Under the pieces are notes generated by a model. It worked only from the letters and a program-made list of their open reading frames with translations, was not told the DNA's origin and ran no database searches. Position numbers and translations under genes: made by a program. Of a DNA stretch of 29,677 nt, positions 15,069 to 23,587 are shown piece by piece. Positions within the stretch are counted from its first letter, which is position 1, and each line of letters starts with the position of its first letter. Source of the DNA: Gemmatimonadota bacterium (GTDB lineage Bacteria > Gemmatimonadota > Gemmatimonadetes > Gemmatimonadales > Gemmatimonadaceae); NCBI GenBank assembly GCA_016794735.1, contig JAEUJK010000384.1:1-29677 (forward strand). The letters are read 5' to 3'.

Positions 15069-17732
15069 TTACGACCTGGCCGGCTGGAGCGAGGTGATGA
15101 AGCTCGAAAGCGACGTCCCCTGCGCCTGGATCCGGCTGATCGCCCGCTCCATCTCGACGAACTGCTTGACCAGCTGCTGCCGTCGACGATCGAGCGACTG
15201 CTGGACAGTATCGGCACGCGTTTGCAGTTCCCGCATCGACGCATCGAGGGCATCACGCTGCACCTCGATCCCGCCATTGGGATCGACAATAGCCTCCGCC
15301 GCGTTGGTGAGCATCCCGCTCACGCCCAGGGTGAAGTTGACCGTGCCCACGGCGCCGGTGGTGGTGCCGGTGTAGTTGAGCGACAGCCCCTCGGTCACCC
15401 CGCCGCTGGCACCGGTCAGGACCTGCCCCGATCCCGTGGCGGCGAGCCCGCCGATCGTCCCGGCGACGTCCAGCCCCGCGTAGGTGGCCGCCGCAAACCC
15501 CAACTGGGCCGTGCCATCCGTCCCGCCCGCCGTGTAGGCCACGGTGAACGAGGCATTGGATCCATACCGCGTCCCGGTGAGGACGAGTTCGTTCCCGCTC
15601 TTCGACGCCTGCAACGACATGCGGCTCGTCGTGAAGAGGGTGTTCAGCTTGGTGACGATGGCATCGATGGTGTCGCCATTGGCCAGCGAGATGTTGCCGC
15701 TGATCCCGCTCGACGCATCGGTGATCGTGAGCGTGTCGGCCGTGCCGTCGTCGACGTACGTCCCCGAAAAGCCGGTGCCCGTGTGCGCCGCGACAGTCGA
15801 CGCCTGGGTGATATCCACGGCGTAGCTGCCCGGCTTGCTCTTCGCGGTCGAGGTGAAGTAGCTCAGCGCCCCGTTGTCCGACGTCGCGCCGGTGGTGAAG
15901 AGGGTGACCAGGTCGCCGAAGTTGTTGATCAGTCCAGCCTGCAGCGTGTTCTGGTCGAGGCTGAGCGTTCCGTCGGCCTGCAGCGCGAGCCCCGCGAGGC
16001 CGGCGCGCTTGAACGAGCCCGTGAGTCCGGTGACATCGCTCAGGAGCTGGCCCGTCAGCGACGAAAGCGACCCGCGCAGCGTGGCGTTGTTGCGCAGCGG
16101 CGACTGCTCCTTCTGCTGCTCGGTGCGGAACTTGAGCAGCTCGTTGTACGCGGTGGCCACGTCCTTGAGGCGTTGCGCGATCGCCGGGACGTCCCGGTCG
16201 AGGGTCAACGTCGTGGTCGTTCCCACCTCGGCCTGCTGCAACGACAGGGTCACGCCGGCAATGGCGTCACTGAACGTATTGCTGTTGCGCTGCACCACGA
16301 CGCCATCGACGCGCGCGATCGCATCGGCCCCCGTGCTGACTTCGCGCTGGCGGCCGACGGTCGAGGTGAGTTGCCGCCCGAGGTTGACGACGCTGCCGTC
16401 GGCGGCGCGCGTCGCGGTGAGGGACAGCGCGAGCTGCGAGTCGCCGCTGGTGCCGTCGGTAAGGACGATGCGACCCGCGGCCAGCGAGGCGGTGGCGGGA
16501 CGCGTCCCGGCGCCAAAGCCACTCGTGGCGTCGTTGATGCGATTCACCAGGGTCTGCATGGTGTCGCTGGCCCCGATCGTCAGGCTGAGGCTGACCGCGG
16601 AGCCATCCCCGCGCTTCCCCTGGATGGCAATGGTGTCCCCGGCCACGAGGCCGAGGGCATTGCCCGAGACCCGCAGGTCGGACAACAAGGTCGCAGCGGC
16701 CGCATTCGCGCCCCCTGCGTCGGTGTAGGTATTCTCGCTCTCGACGACCTGCGTCACGCTGCCACGCCCGCTCCGGACGAAGCCGAGCACCTCGAGGGTG
16801 CGCTGGCCGTCGACGGTGGAGGCGCTGACCGTGTCGCTGGTGACGAGTCGATGGGTCGTCTTGCCCTGCTGCGTCTCGCTCACCACGCTCGCATTGCCGC
16901 CCGCGGCCGCGATACGCGCCGCAATGGCCGACAGGGAGTCCACGGTCAGGTCGACCGTGATGGTGCGGCCGCCGATCTCGATGGTCGACGGCGGTGGCCA
17001 GGAGACACCGAGCATGGTCGCGACCGCTGCGGTCGCCGACGACACGTGATGTGTTTCGGCGCCACCGGAACTCCCGATGTAGAGCGATCGGGTCCCATCG
17101 GTGACACCAAGGGTCTGCAGCGTCCCGGCACTGTCGTCCACGAGCTCGATCCCACGGGCGCCGGTCTGGTCGGCCGTGAGGATGAGGCGGTGCTGGGTGC
17201 TGCCCGTCGTGAGGATGGACGCGGTCACCCCGGTGGCGTTCGCCCCGGCGTTGAGCGCGTTGATCTTGTCGCGCACCTGGGCCAGCGTGTCGGCCGCGGC
17301 CACGGTGACCTTCTGCCCGTTGACGGCGAACTCACCGCTGATGCCGAGTGAGGAGCTGGCGCTCGCGACGATGTTGCCACTGAGCTTGTTGGCGCGCGCG
17401 AGGCCAAGCACTTCCACCGAGTGGGTGCCCGGGTTGGCGCCGGCGCCGGCCGTGGCGGTGACGAGGGTGCGGCCGCTCGACGCGCTCGTGCCACCCGAGA
17501 CGCGGAACGACGCAAACGCGCTGCTGTCGCGCAAACCGCGCGCCGCATCGCGGAACTTCGTGACGAGGCCCTGGAACTTGTCCCACGCGTCCAGGCGTGC
17601 CTGCGACAACGTGCGACGATCCTGCAGCGGGGTGAGCCGACGGCGCGACTCGATGGCCATGATCTGGTCCACCATGTCGCGCCATTGCACGCCACTGGAA
17701 AGTCCGCTGAAACTGCCAATCGGGTCTGACAT
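15069..17732 (-). CDS. fliD: Flagellar filament cap protein FliD (HAP2), unusually large
   Basis: FliD forms the cap at the filament tip that folds incoming flagellin subunits. At 887 residues it is about twice the enteric length. The N-terminal domain is typical (FSGLSSGVQWRDMVDQIMAI, then LDAWDKFQGLVTKF). The C-terminal domain ends with coiled-coil segments (VQQSLDRRRQQLVKQFVEME, then AISRIQAQ). The enlarged middle contains several flagellin_IN-like units, each with an ss-DTL/DS-hydrophobic helix and a beta hairpin, near residues 145, 270, 375 and 690. AGGAGG lies just before the ATG. It follows fliC by 116 nt that contain a hairpin. The extra size probably means additional surface domains. 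Confidence 0.93.
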   Translation of the reverse strand: MSDPIGSFSGLSSGVQWRDMVDQIMAIESRRRLTPLQDRRTLSQARLDAWDKFQGLVTKFRDAARGLRDSSAFASFRVSGGTSASSGRTLVTATAGAGANPGTHSVEVLGLARANKLSGNIVASASSSLGISGEFAVNGQKVTVAAADTLAQVRDKINALNAGANATGVTASILTTGSTQHRLILTADQTGARGIELVDDSAGTLQTLGVTDGTRSLYIGSSGGAETHHVSSATAAVATMLGVSWPPPSTIEIGGRTITVDLTVDSLSAIAARIAAAGGNASVVSETQQGKTTHRLVTSDTVSASTVDGQRTLEVLGFVRSGRGSVTQVVESENTYTDAGGANAAAATLLSDLRVSGNALGLVAGDTIAIQGKRGDGSAVSLSLTIGASDTMQTLVNRINDATSGFGAGTRPATASLAAGRIVLTDGTSGDSQLALSLTATRAADGSVVNLGRQLTSTVGRQREVSTGADAIARVDGVVVQRNSNTFSDAIAGVTLSLQQAEVGTTTTLTLDRDVPAIAQRLKDVATAYNELLKFRTEQQKEQSPLRNNATLRGSLSSLTGQLLSDVTGLTGSFKRAGLAGLALQADGTLSLDQNTLQAGLINNFGDLVTLFTTGATSDNGALSYFTSTAKSKPGSYAVDITQASTVAAHTGTGFSGTYVDDGTADTLTITDASSGISGNISLANGDTIDAIVTKLNTLFTTSRMSLQASKSGNELVLTGTRYGSNASFTVAYTAGGTDGTAQLGFAAATYAGLDVAGTIGGLAATGSGQVLTGASGGVTEGLSLNYTGTTTGAVGTVNFTLGVSGMLTNAAEAIVDPNGGIEVQRDALDASMRELQTRADTVQQSLDRRRQQLVKQFVEMERAISRIQAQGTSLSSFITSLQPARS

Positions 17733-17800
17733 GACTCCTCCTTGCGCGAAACCCTGGTGTCGGCATCATGCCAACCCCAGGCTGAGCTGCCCTGCGGAGG

Positions 17801-17828
17801 CGCGCGGGTGGGCGTCCCCACCCGCGCG
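17801..17828 (-). terminator. Hairpin between fliC and fliD
   Basis: A perfect 12-bp GC-rich inverted repeat (arms 17801-17812 and 17817-17828, 4-nt loop) lies 20 nt after the fliC stop. No T-run follows on the minus strand. It may be a partial terminator or mRNA stabiliser, making flagellin mRNA more abundant than fliD mRNA. Confidence 0.55.
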
Positions 17829-17848
17829 TCCCGTCCTGCGACGAGGTC

Positions 17849-18943
17849 TTACCCTCGGAGCAGGGTGAGCACGCTCTGGCCCGCGGCGTTCGCCTGGGCG
17901 AGCATCGCCGTACCGGCCTGCTGCAGGACCTGGTTCTTGGAGAACGTGGTCATCTCGGCGGCCATGTCGAGATCGCGGATCGTGCTTTCCGCCGCGCTGA
18001 AGTTCTGGATGCTCGTGCGGACGTTCTCGGTCGCCGTCTCGATACGCGACTGGAGCGCACCGATGACACCGATCGCGACGTTGGCGTTCGTGATCGCGAC
18101 GTCGATCTGCGACAGCGCGGTCTGCGCGTTCGCCAGGGTCGTCGGATCCGTCGAGATGGTGAGCGAGGTCGACGTCAGGTTCAGCTGCGAACCCGTGATC
18201 GAGATCGCGTCGTTGCCGCTGTACTGGCCCGACGAGGACACGAGGAACGTACCCGAACCACCACCGACGGTGATGTTGCCCGCGACGGTCGCGGCGCCGA
18301 CGGCCGACGTGGTGTCGATCGTGATGCCGAGCGAGGTGAAGTTCAGGGTCTGCTTGGTCGCCGCCGTGACACCGAGGGTCTGCGACACCGAACCGTTGGT
18401 CAACGTCACGACGCTCGAGCCCGAGGACAGCGTGTAGGCGCCGGTCGAGGCACCGGTGAGCTTGATGTCGTAGACACCCGTCGTGGTCGCCAGCGCCGTC
18501 GACGAGCTGTTGATCGTGGCACCGAACGCGCCGTTGAGCAGCGTGTTGCCCTGGAACTTGACCGTCGCGACGGTACGGTCGATTTCGTTGCGCAGCGACT
18601 GGTACTCGTTCGTGATGCGGGCGCGACCAGCCGAGTCCACGCTGTCCGACGCCGCCTGAGCCGCGAGCTCCTTCATGCGCTCGAGCATCTTCTGGATCGT
18701 GGAGGTGGCGCCTTCCGCGATGTTGAGCACCGAGTTCGCCTGCTCCGAGTTACGCGCCGCCTGGCCGAGGGCCCGGATGTCGGCGCGAAGGACGTTCGCG
18801 ATACCGAGACCGGCGGCGTCGTCAGCAGCCCGCGTGATCCGGAAGCCGGATGACAACTTCGCCATCGACTTGGAGACATCCTCGTTGACGCGGGTGAGGT
18901 TGCCGTGGGCGCGCAGGGCGCTGACGTTGGTGTTGATACGCAT
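17849..18943 (-). CDS. fliC: Flagellin
   Basis: Structural subunit of the flagellar filament, exported by the type III apparatus. The 364-residue protein has the conserved D0/D1 N-terminus (MRINTNVSALRAHGNLTRVN, then KLSSGFRITRAADDAAGLGI). It has the D1 segment AEGATSTIQKMLERMKELAAQ and the C-terminal D1/D0 (DLDMAAEMTTFSKNQVLQQAG ending VLTLLRG). The threonine/serine-rich middle (about 165-280) is short and is the likely surface for glycans. AAGGAG lies 8 nt before the ATG. A sigma-28-like promoter and a structured leader precede it. Only one flagellin gene is seen. Confidence 0.97.
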   Translation of the reverse strand: MRINTNVSALRAHGNLTRVNEDVSKSMAKLSSGFRITRAADDAAGLGIANVLRADIRALGQAARNSEQANSVLNIAEGATSTIQKMLERMKELAAQAASDSVDSAGRARITNEYQSLRNEIDRTVATVKFQGNTLLNGAFGATINSSSTALATTTGVYDIKLTGASTGAYTLSSGSSVVTLTNGSVSQTLGVTAATKQTLNFTSLGITIDTTSAVGAATVAGNITVGGGSGTFLVSSSGQYSGNDAISITGSQLNLTSTSLTISTDPTTLANAQTALSQIDVAITNANVAIGVIGALQSRIETATENVRTSIQNFSAAESTIRDLDMAAEMTTFSKNQVLQQAGTAMLAQANAAGQSVLTLLRG

Positions 18944-18970
18944 CGTTGCTGCTCCTTGGGTGATGAAGTC

Positions 18971-18986
18971 GGGGAATCCGTTCCCC
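18971..18986 (-). promoter_or_regulatory. Candidate CsrA-binding hairpin in the fliC leader
   Basis: On the transcript GGGGAA and TTCCCC pair around the loop CGGA, placing GGA in a hairpin loop. This is the known CsrA recognition layout. A second GGA lies in the Shine-Dalgarno AAGGAG (18952-18957), about 24 nt downstream, resembling the two-site arrangement in the Bacillus hag leader. fliW, whose product antagonises CsrA, is in the same cluster; csrA is not in the window. Confidence 0.45.
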
Positions 18987-19027
18987 TCAGGGCCTCAGGC
19001 CGAGTGCCTCAGACCCTCCAAGGGCGT

Positions 19028-19055
19028 GTATCGGGCGCACCGCGACAGGACTTGA
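19028..19055 (-). promoter_or_regulatory. Sigma-28 (FliA)-like promoter of fliC
   Basis: On the minus strand TCAAG begins at 19055 and CCCGATAC occupies 19035-19028, with 16 nt between TCAA and the -10. Spacing and sequence nearly equal those before flgM. The predicted transcript starts near 19020, giving a leader of about 75 nt with three CCTCAG repeats (plus-strand reading) and the GGA-loop hairpin. Confidence 0.7.
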
Positions 19056-19107
19056 ATGCCAGATGAGCCCCGACCCACGCAGTGCCACCGGCGTGACGAT
19101 TCGGTCC

Positions 19108-19935
19108 CTACGCGGCAAGCGCAGGGGCCTCCGGGTGGCGGAACAGGATGTTGAACACGGCGTTGGTGTCCGGCGTGTCCGTCGGCGACAGCTTCGTGGC
19201 GTGCGTCTGCCCGGGCTGCAGCAGCCAGGTTTCGTATCCCAGCTCACTCATCAGCCCCCGCAGCAGCCGCTCGCTGGCTCCCATCGCCTCCAGGCCAAAC
19301 CGGTTGACCTCGGCGATCACGAACGGGATGCGATACCGCGAGAGGAGGGCCTTGGCCCCGACGAGGATCGCGAACTCCGCCCCCTCGGCGTCGATCTTGA
19401 TCGCCTTCAGGCGGCCGAGGTCGGTGTGGGCGAACAGGTGGTCCAACGACGTGACGTAGACCTTCCGCGTCGCCGGCGCGAGCCGCGACCGTTCATTGAA
19501 GGGGTGGCGACCCACTTCCCAGAGGGCATGGCCGCCATCGTTGTCCGCGTTCACGAAGAACTCGGCCACGGCCGGCTTGGCCCCAACCGCCATGTGCATG
19601 GGGCGGACGTGGGTGGCGCCATTCGCCTCGATGTGCTCGAGCAGGTGGGCGTAGTTGCTCGTGTCCGGCTCGAAGGAGTAGACCTGGCCGGTGGGACCGA
19701 CGAGGGCGGCGGCGAGCATCGAGAAGTAGCCCACGTGCGCCCCGATATCGATGAAGGTGTCGCCGGGCTGCAGGAGTGTCCCCAGGATGTTGCTCGTCTC
19801 GGACTCGTACAGGCGGCCGTTGGCGAAGTCGTTGAGCATGAACCGCTGGCTCATCTGCGCCGGATCGAGGTAGTACGTGAGCTTGTGGGTCCCGTGGGGC
19901 GCGGTCAGCGTGAACGAGAATTCCTGGCGAGGCAT
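19108..19935 (-). CDS. FkbM-family SAM-dependent methyltransferase
   Basis: Predicted O-methyltransferase of 275 residues that probably methylates a sugar or glycan. Motif I is intact (DTFIDIGAHVGYFSMLAA, Asp63 to Gly69), the acidic loop is SFEPD at 87-91, and the FkbM signature KAIKIDAEGAE lies at 178-187. The start at 19935 gives the usual N-terminal region; longer in-frame codons run into the upstream gene and give basic, low-complexity sequence. It lies 44 nt after the giant glycosyltransferase gene and before the flagellin promoter. Modifying the flagellin glycan is the simplest role (inference). A degenerate copy of the same domain appears inside the neighbouring giant protein. Confidence 0.85.
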   Translation of the reverse strand: MPRQEFSFTLTAPHGTHKLTYYLDPAQMSQRFMLNDFANGRLYESETSNILGTLLQPGDTFIDIGAHVGYFSMLAAALVGPTGQVYSFEPDTSNYAHLLEHIEANGATHVRPMHMAVGAKPAVAEFFVNADNDGGHALWEVGRHPFNERSRLAPATRKVYVTSLDHLFAHTDLGRLKAIKIDAEGAEFAILVGAKALLSRYRIPFVIAEVNRFGLEAMGASERLLRGLMSELGYETWLLQPGQTHATKLSPTDTPDTNAVFNILFRHPEAPALAA

Positions 19936-19979
19936 GGCGAGTCGGTGGTGTGGTGTTGGGGAACGGCGCGGGGGTGGGC

Positions 19980-22900
19980 CTACCAGAGCGGGTCGAGCAC
20001 GGTGAGGAGCCGCCCGACCTGGTGTCGCCAGGTGCAGTTGCGCATGGCGTCGGCGCCGCGCTGGGCAAGGCCGGTGCGCCACGCAGTATCCGTGTAGGCT
20101 TTCTCGAGCGTTGTGACGATCTCCTCGACGGAGGACTCCCCCCAGCCGTTGGTGCCGGCGAAGTACCGTGTGGGGGTCGGGACGCGGCCCTGCGTCGTAA
20201 GGGGTGCGCAGCCGCCAGTGGTCGTGAGGTCCAGGTGTCCGGTGTTGGCTGACGCAATCGTCGCCACGCCGGCGGCCATGCACTCCATCGCCACGAGGTT
20301 GGTGCCACCCTCGGCGCGGTTGGGGAACAGCGCCACGTCGGCCTCGCGCACGAGTTGGCCCATGAGCGTGTTCGGCTGGCGCCCGATGTCGATCACCTGC
20401 GTGGCATCGATGCCGTTGGCCACGAGCCATGGCCCCACGGCGAGCGTCCCACCCACGAAGTCGGGACGGCCCTGGACATGGCCGGCGAGGTCGAGGTCGA
20501 CCAGCAACTCCTGCCACGCGTTGTGCCAGGCGACGACGAGCAGCGCGTCGGGATGCGTGCGGGCAAACTGGCGAAAGGCGGCGACGACGATGTCCTGTCC
20601 CTTGCGGTACTCGAGCTTGCCGCCGGAGAAGACCACGAAGCGGCCGGGGAACAACCCGGCGCGCGGCGCGGGGTGGAAGATCGAGGGATCGATCCCCTGC
20701 ATGACCATCTCCACGTGCCCGATCCCCTGCGATCGCAGGACCTCGGCGTTCCAGGTGGAGCCGGCCACGATGAGGTCGAAGGCCGTGCTGCGTGCGCGCG
20801 CGGCGTCATCGATCGCGGTGTCCTCGAGGAAGACGACCCCGACCTGGCGGCGTGCCGGGAGGCTGGCCTCGCCACCGCGGAGCCCGTTGCCTAACGCGCG
20901 CAGGAGGATGCCATCGCGCACCGCCTCGCAGGCGGCGTCTCCCTGCAGCACCGAGGGCTCACCGCCCGGGAGGCGCTGGGACAGTCGCGCCCGGGCGAGC
21001 GGGTTCACGTCGGGCGCGACGGCCACGAGGGTGGCGGGAGTCACCCCGGGCACCAGGGCCAGTTCGAGCGCGAGGTTGGTTCCATAGATGCCCCAGCCCG
21101 TGTCGGACTGGAGGGCCCAATCGATCCCCACCACACGTCGCGCCGGTTGTTCGCCGGGCTGCAGGGTGGCGAGGGTCGAAGGCAACATCGACACCGCACA
21201 CGGCACCACATCGGTGGCCGCGATGGCATCGAGGACCAGCTCACCGTCGACGACGGAGAGGGCGAAGTGCTGCCACTCCGCCGGCAGCGTGCCGCGGAGT
21301 TCGGCGCCATCCTCACCCCACAGGACGAGGTGCGGCGGCACGGGACCCGACATGGCGACGCGCACCGTGGCCGACGCCTGGGCCCCGCCTACACGCAAGA
21401 TGCAGCGCGCGGTTCCCGGCGGGATTTCCACGGGTCGATCGTGGGTCTCGCAACGAACAAGGGGCGCGCGCAGCGTGATCATCTCGCGAATGCGCGCGGT
21501 GGCTTCCGGATCCCCGACCAGCCAGACCGCCGCGGGTGTTGCCGCGTGGGTGGCCACGTCGAGGGCCACGAGTCCCAACCCCGGGGTGGCATCGATGAAC
21601 GTGTCGCCTGGCCGCAGCACCTCGGCGAGGAAGCGCCGCTGCTCGAGGTGGGCCCCCCGCCCCATCAGCTCTGCCTCGTACTCGGCAAAGATCGCGGGCG
21701 TCGCGAGGGCGCCCAGCGGAACCCAGACATCAAAGCGCGATCGTCCGTCCGGGGTCGTGGAAACCGACGGGACGGTGACCACGTCATCGGCCGGGGTCGC
21801 GTTGCGCGACTGGACGCTGGTGAGGTCGGTGGCGAGTCGTTCGAAGACGCCATCCCAGTCACCCGGGGTGGCCTGGCGGAGGAGCCGCATCGTCGGATAC
21901 CAGGGAGAGTCCTCGCGCTGGAGCATCCAGCGGAAGTCGGGGACATGCGGCAGCAGCACCCAGGTCGGCACGCCTAACGCGCCGGCCAGGTGGGCGACCG
22001 AGGTGTCCACGGTGACCACGAGGTCGAGCTGTGCAATCGCGGCCGCGGTGTCGCGGAAATCGGCGAGGTGCGGCGCGAGGTCGGTGATGGAAGCGCTGGC
22101 GTGCCGTCGCAGCTCCGCCTCGGGCATCTCACCCTTCTGCAGGGAGAAGAGGCGAACCCCGGGTCGTTCGACCGCGTTGCGCAGCGCTGCGAGGGAGACC
22201 GAGCGCAGGTGGTCCCGCGCGTGGATCGGGTTCCCGGCCCAGACGATCCCCACCTTGAGGACCCCCGGTGGCGCCGTCACGAGGGCCGCGACGGCTCGCG
22301 GTTCCGTGCGGATGTACGGCACACGCGCCGGGATAGTGGCGAGCGTGGTACCGCAGAGTCCCGGGAGGGACATCAGGCTGGCGTGGACGTCGTACGGCGG
22401 CAGCGGTTCGCCGCGCGCCACGACCTGGTCCACCCCAACGGCTGACAGCAGCAATGGCGTGATGGGCCACGGCGCCTCGACGATCACGCGCCCCGCCCCA
22501 CGCTCGCGCAGGAGGGCCGCGTAGCGCACGAACTGGATCGCGTCGCCGATACCCTGCTCGGCGTGCAGCAGGATCGACCGCCCGGCCAGCGCGTCCCCCG
22601 TCCATGCATTCGGCCCGTAGTCCCCGTGGTCGGTCACCACGGAGGTGAGCTTCTTGCGCCACTCGAACTGCGGCCATCCCCGCTCGAAGTCGCCACGCAG
22701 CAACCAGAGCAACGCGAGGTTCCAGTTGGCGTTGCGGTTGGCGGGATCGAGCTGGCGCACCTGCTCGTACATCCGCTCGGCGTCGGCGTAGGCGCCGGAC
22801 TCCATGGCGGCGTTCGCGAGGAGGTTCCACGGCTCCGGGTTGGCCGGGTCCATGTCCCGCGCGCGCGTCGCCACCTCGCGCATCGTCTGATAGTCGCCGC

Positions 22901-23492
22901 GTCGTTCGTACACCGAGGCCAGGTTTGCGACGAGGGTCGCGTCACCCGGCGTGGTGACGATGGCGCGCTCGAAGATCTCGATGGCCTCGTCGTAGCGGCG
23001 CGCTTCCTTCAGCAGGGCGCCCAGGTTGTTCAGCGCGGCGGTGTGCCCGGGATCGAGCGCGAGCGCGGCCTCGGCGGCCGTGATCGCGCGCTCCGGTTCG
23101 CGAAGCCCGCGCCAGGCGAGGGCCACGTTGGCGTGATAGTCCGCCCGCGTCGGCTCGAGGGCGATGGCCCGATCGTAGGCCGCCACCGCCTCGCGAAAGC
23201 GGAACAACTCGATGAGCGCATTGCCCAGGTTGTTCTGCCATCCACCCTTGGTCGGTTCCAGCTGCGTCGCGCGCTCGAAGGCGTGGACCGCCTCCGCGTG
23301 GCGTTCCGTGGCGCAGAGGAGGATGCCGAGGTTGTTCCACGCCTCGCCGTAGTCGTCCTGCGCGGCGATGGCGGCGCGGAAGTGGCGCTCGGCCTCACCC
23401 TGTTCACCGCCCTGTGCGAGCAGGGTCCCGAGGTTGTTGTGTGCAGGGGCGTGATGCGGGGCGTCGGCGAGTGTCTCGCGGTAGCCGCGCAC
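19980..23492 (-). CDS. Giant TPR / GT9-like glycosyltransferase / pseudo-FkbM / GT4 fusion, probable flagellin glycosyltransferase
   Basis: A 1170-residue cytoplasmic fusion with no signal or membrane segment. Residues 1-265 are about seven TPR units (repeated NNLG, FERA). Residues about 300-560 are a GT-B domain of the TPR-linked GT9/FlmG-like type (HAEQGIGDAIQFVRYA, VGIVWAGNP, VVTVDTSVAHLAGALGVPTW, DSPWYPTMRLLRQ). Residues about 585-700 resemble FkbM methyltransferases but motif I is degraded (GDTFIDATPGLG). Residues about 786-1170 are a GT4-type transferase (DTGWGIYGTNLALEL, FSGGKLEYRKGQDI, PNRAEGGTNLVAME). Caulobacter FlmG, a TPR-GT, glycosylates flagellin; position between fliW and fliC suggests the same here. 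The GTG at 23492 is the first standard start, but TPR-like sequence continues upstream to a CTG at 23591. Confidence 0.85.
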   Translation of the reverse strand: MRGYRETLADAPHHAPAHNNLGTLLAQGGEQGEAERHFRAAIAAQDDYGEAWNNLGILLCATERHAEAVHAFERATQLEPTKGGWQNNLGNALIELFRFREAVAAYDRAIALEPTRADYHANVALAWRGLREPERAITAAEAALALDPGHTAALNNLGALLKEARRYDEAIEIFERAIVTTPGDATLVANLASVYERRGDYQTMREVATRARDMDPANPEPWNLLANAAMESGAYADAERMYEQVRQLDPANRNANWNLALLWLLRGDFERGWPQFEWRKKLTSVVTDHGDYGPNAWTGDALAGRSILLHAEQGIGDAIQFVRYAALLRERGAGRVIVEAPWPITPLLLSAVGVDQVVARGEPLPPYDVHASLMSLPGLCGTTLATIPARVPYIRTEPRAVAALVTAPPGVLKVGIVWAGNPIHARDHLRSVSLAALRNAVERPGVRLFSLQKGEMPEAELRRHASASITDLAPHLADFRDTAAAIAQLDLVVTVDTSVAHLAGALGVPTWVLLPHVPDFRWMLQREDSPWYPTMRLLRQATPGDWDGVFERLATDLTSVQSRNATPADDVVTVPSVSTTPDGRSRFDVWVPLGALATPAIFAEYEAELMGRGAHLEQRRFLAEVLRPGDTFIDATPGLGLVALDVATHAATPAAVWLVGDPEATARIREMITLRAPLVRCETHDRPVEIPPGTARCILRVGGAQASATVRVAMSGPVPPHLVLWGEDGAELRGTLPAEWQHFALSVVDGELVLDAIAATDVVPCAVSMLPSTLATLQPGEQPARRVVGIDWALQSDTGWGIYGTNLALELALVPGVTPATLVAVAPDVNPLARARLSQRLPGGEPSVLQGDAACEAVRDGILLRALGNGLRGGEASLPARRQVGVVFLEDTAIDDAARARSTAFDLIVAGSTWNAEVLRSQGIGHVEMVMQGIDPSIFHPAPRAGLFPGRFVVFSGGKLEYRKGQDIVVAAFRQFARTHPDALLVVAWHNAWQELLVDLDLAGHVQGRPDFVGGTLAVGPWLVANGIDATQVIDIGRQPNTLMGQLVREADVALFPNRAEGGTNLVAMECMAAGVATIASANTGHLDLTTTGGCAPLTTQGRVPTPTRYFAGTNGWGESSVEEIVTTLEKAYTDTAWRTGLAQRGADAMRNCTWRHQVGRLLTVLDPLW

Positions 23493-23587
23493 GGCGAGTG
23501 GGCGCTCACCCGCCAGGTGAGCGCGAACCGCCGCCTGGAAGGTGGCGTCGAGGGGTCGCGTCGCCGGACGGCCGGGAGGCGAGGCGT

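Noticed and set aside
15206..15213. GCCGATAC inside fliD on the minus strand
   Set aside because: It encodes part of a conserved helix and lacks a -35 box at the right spacing; treated as coding coincidence.
15006..17351. 781-residue plus-strand open frame opposite fliD
   Set aside because: Low-complexity antisense reading of a clear fliD gene; its length reflects high GC content and few stop codons.
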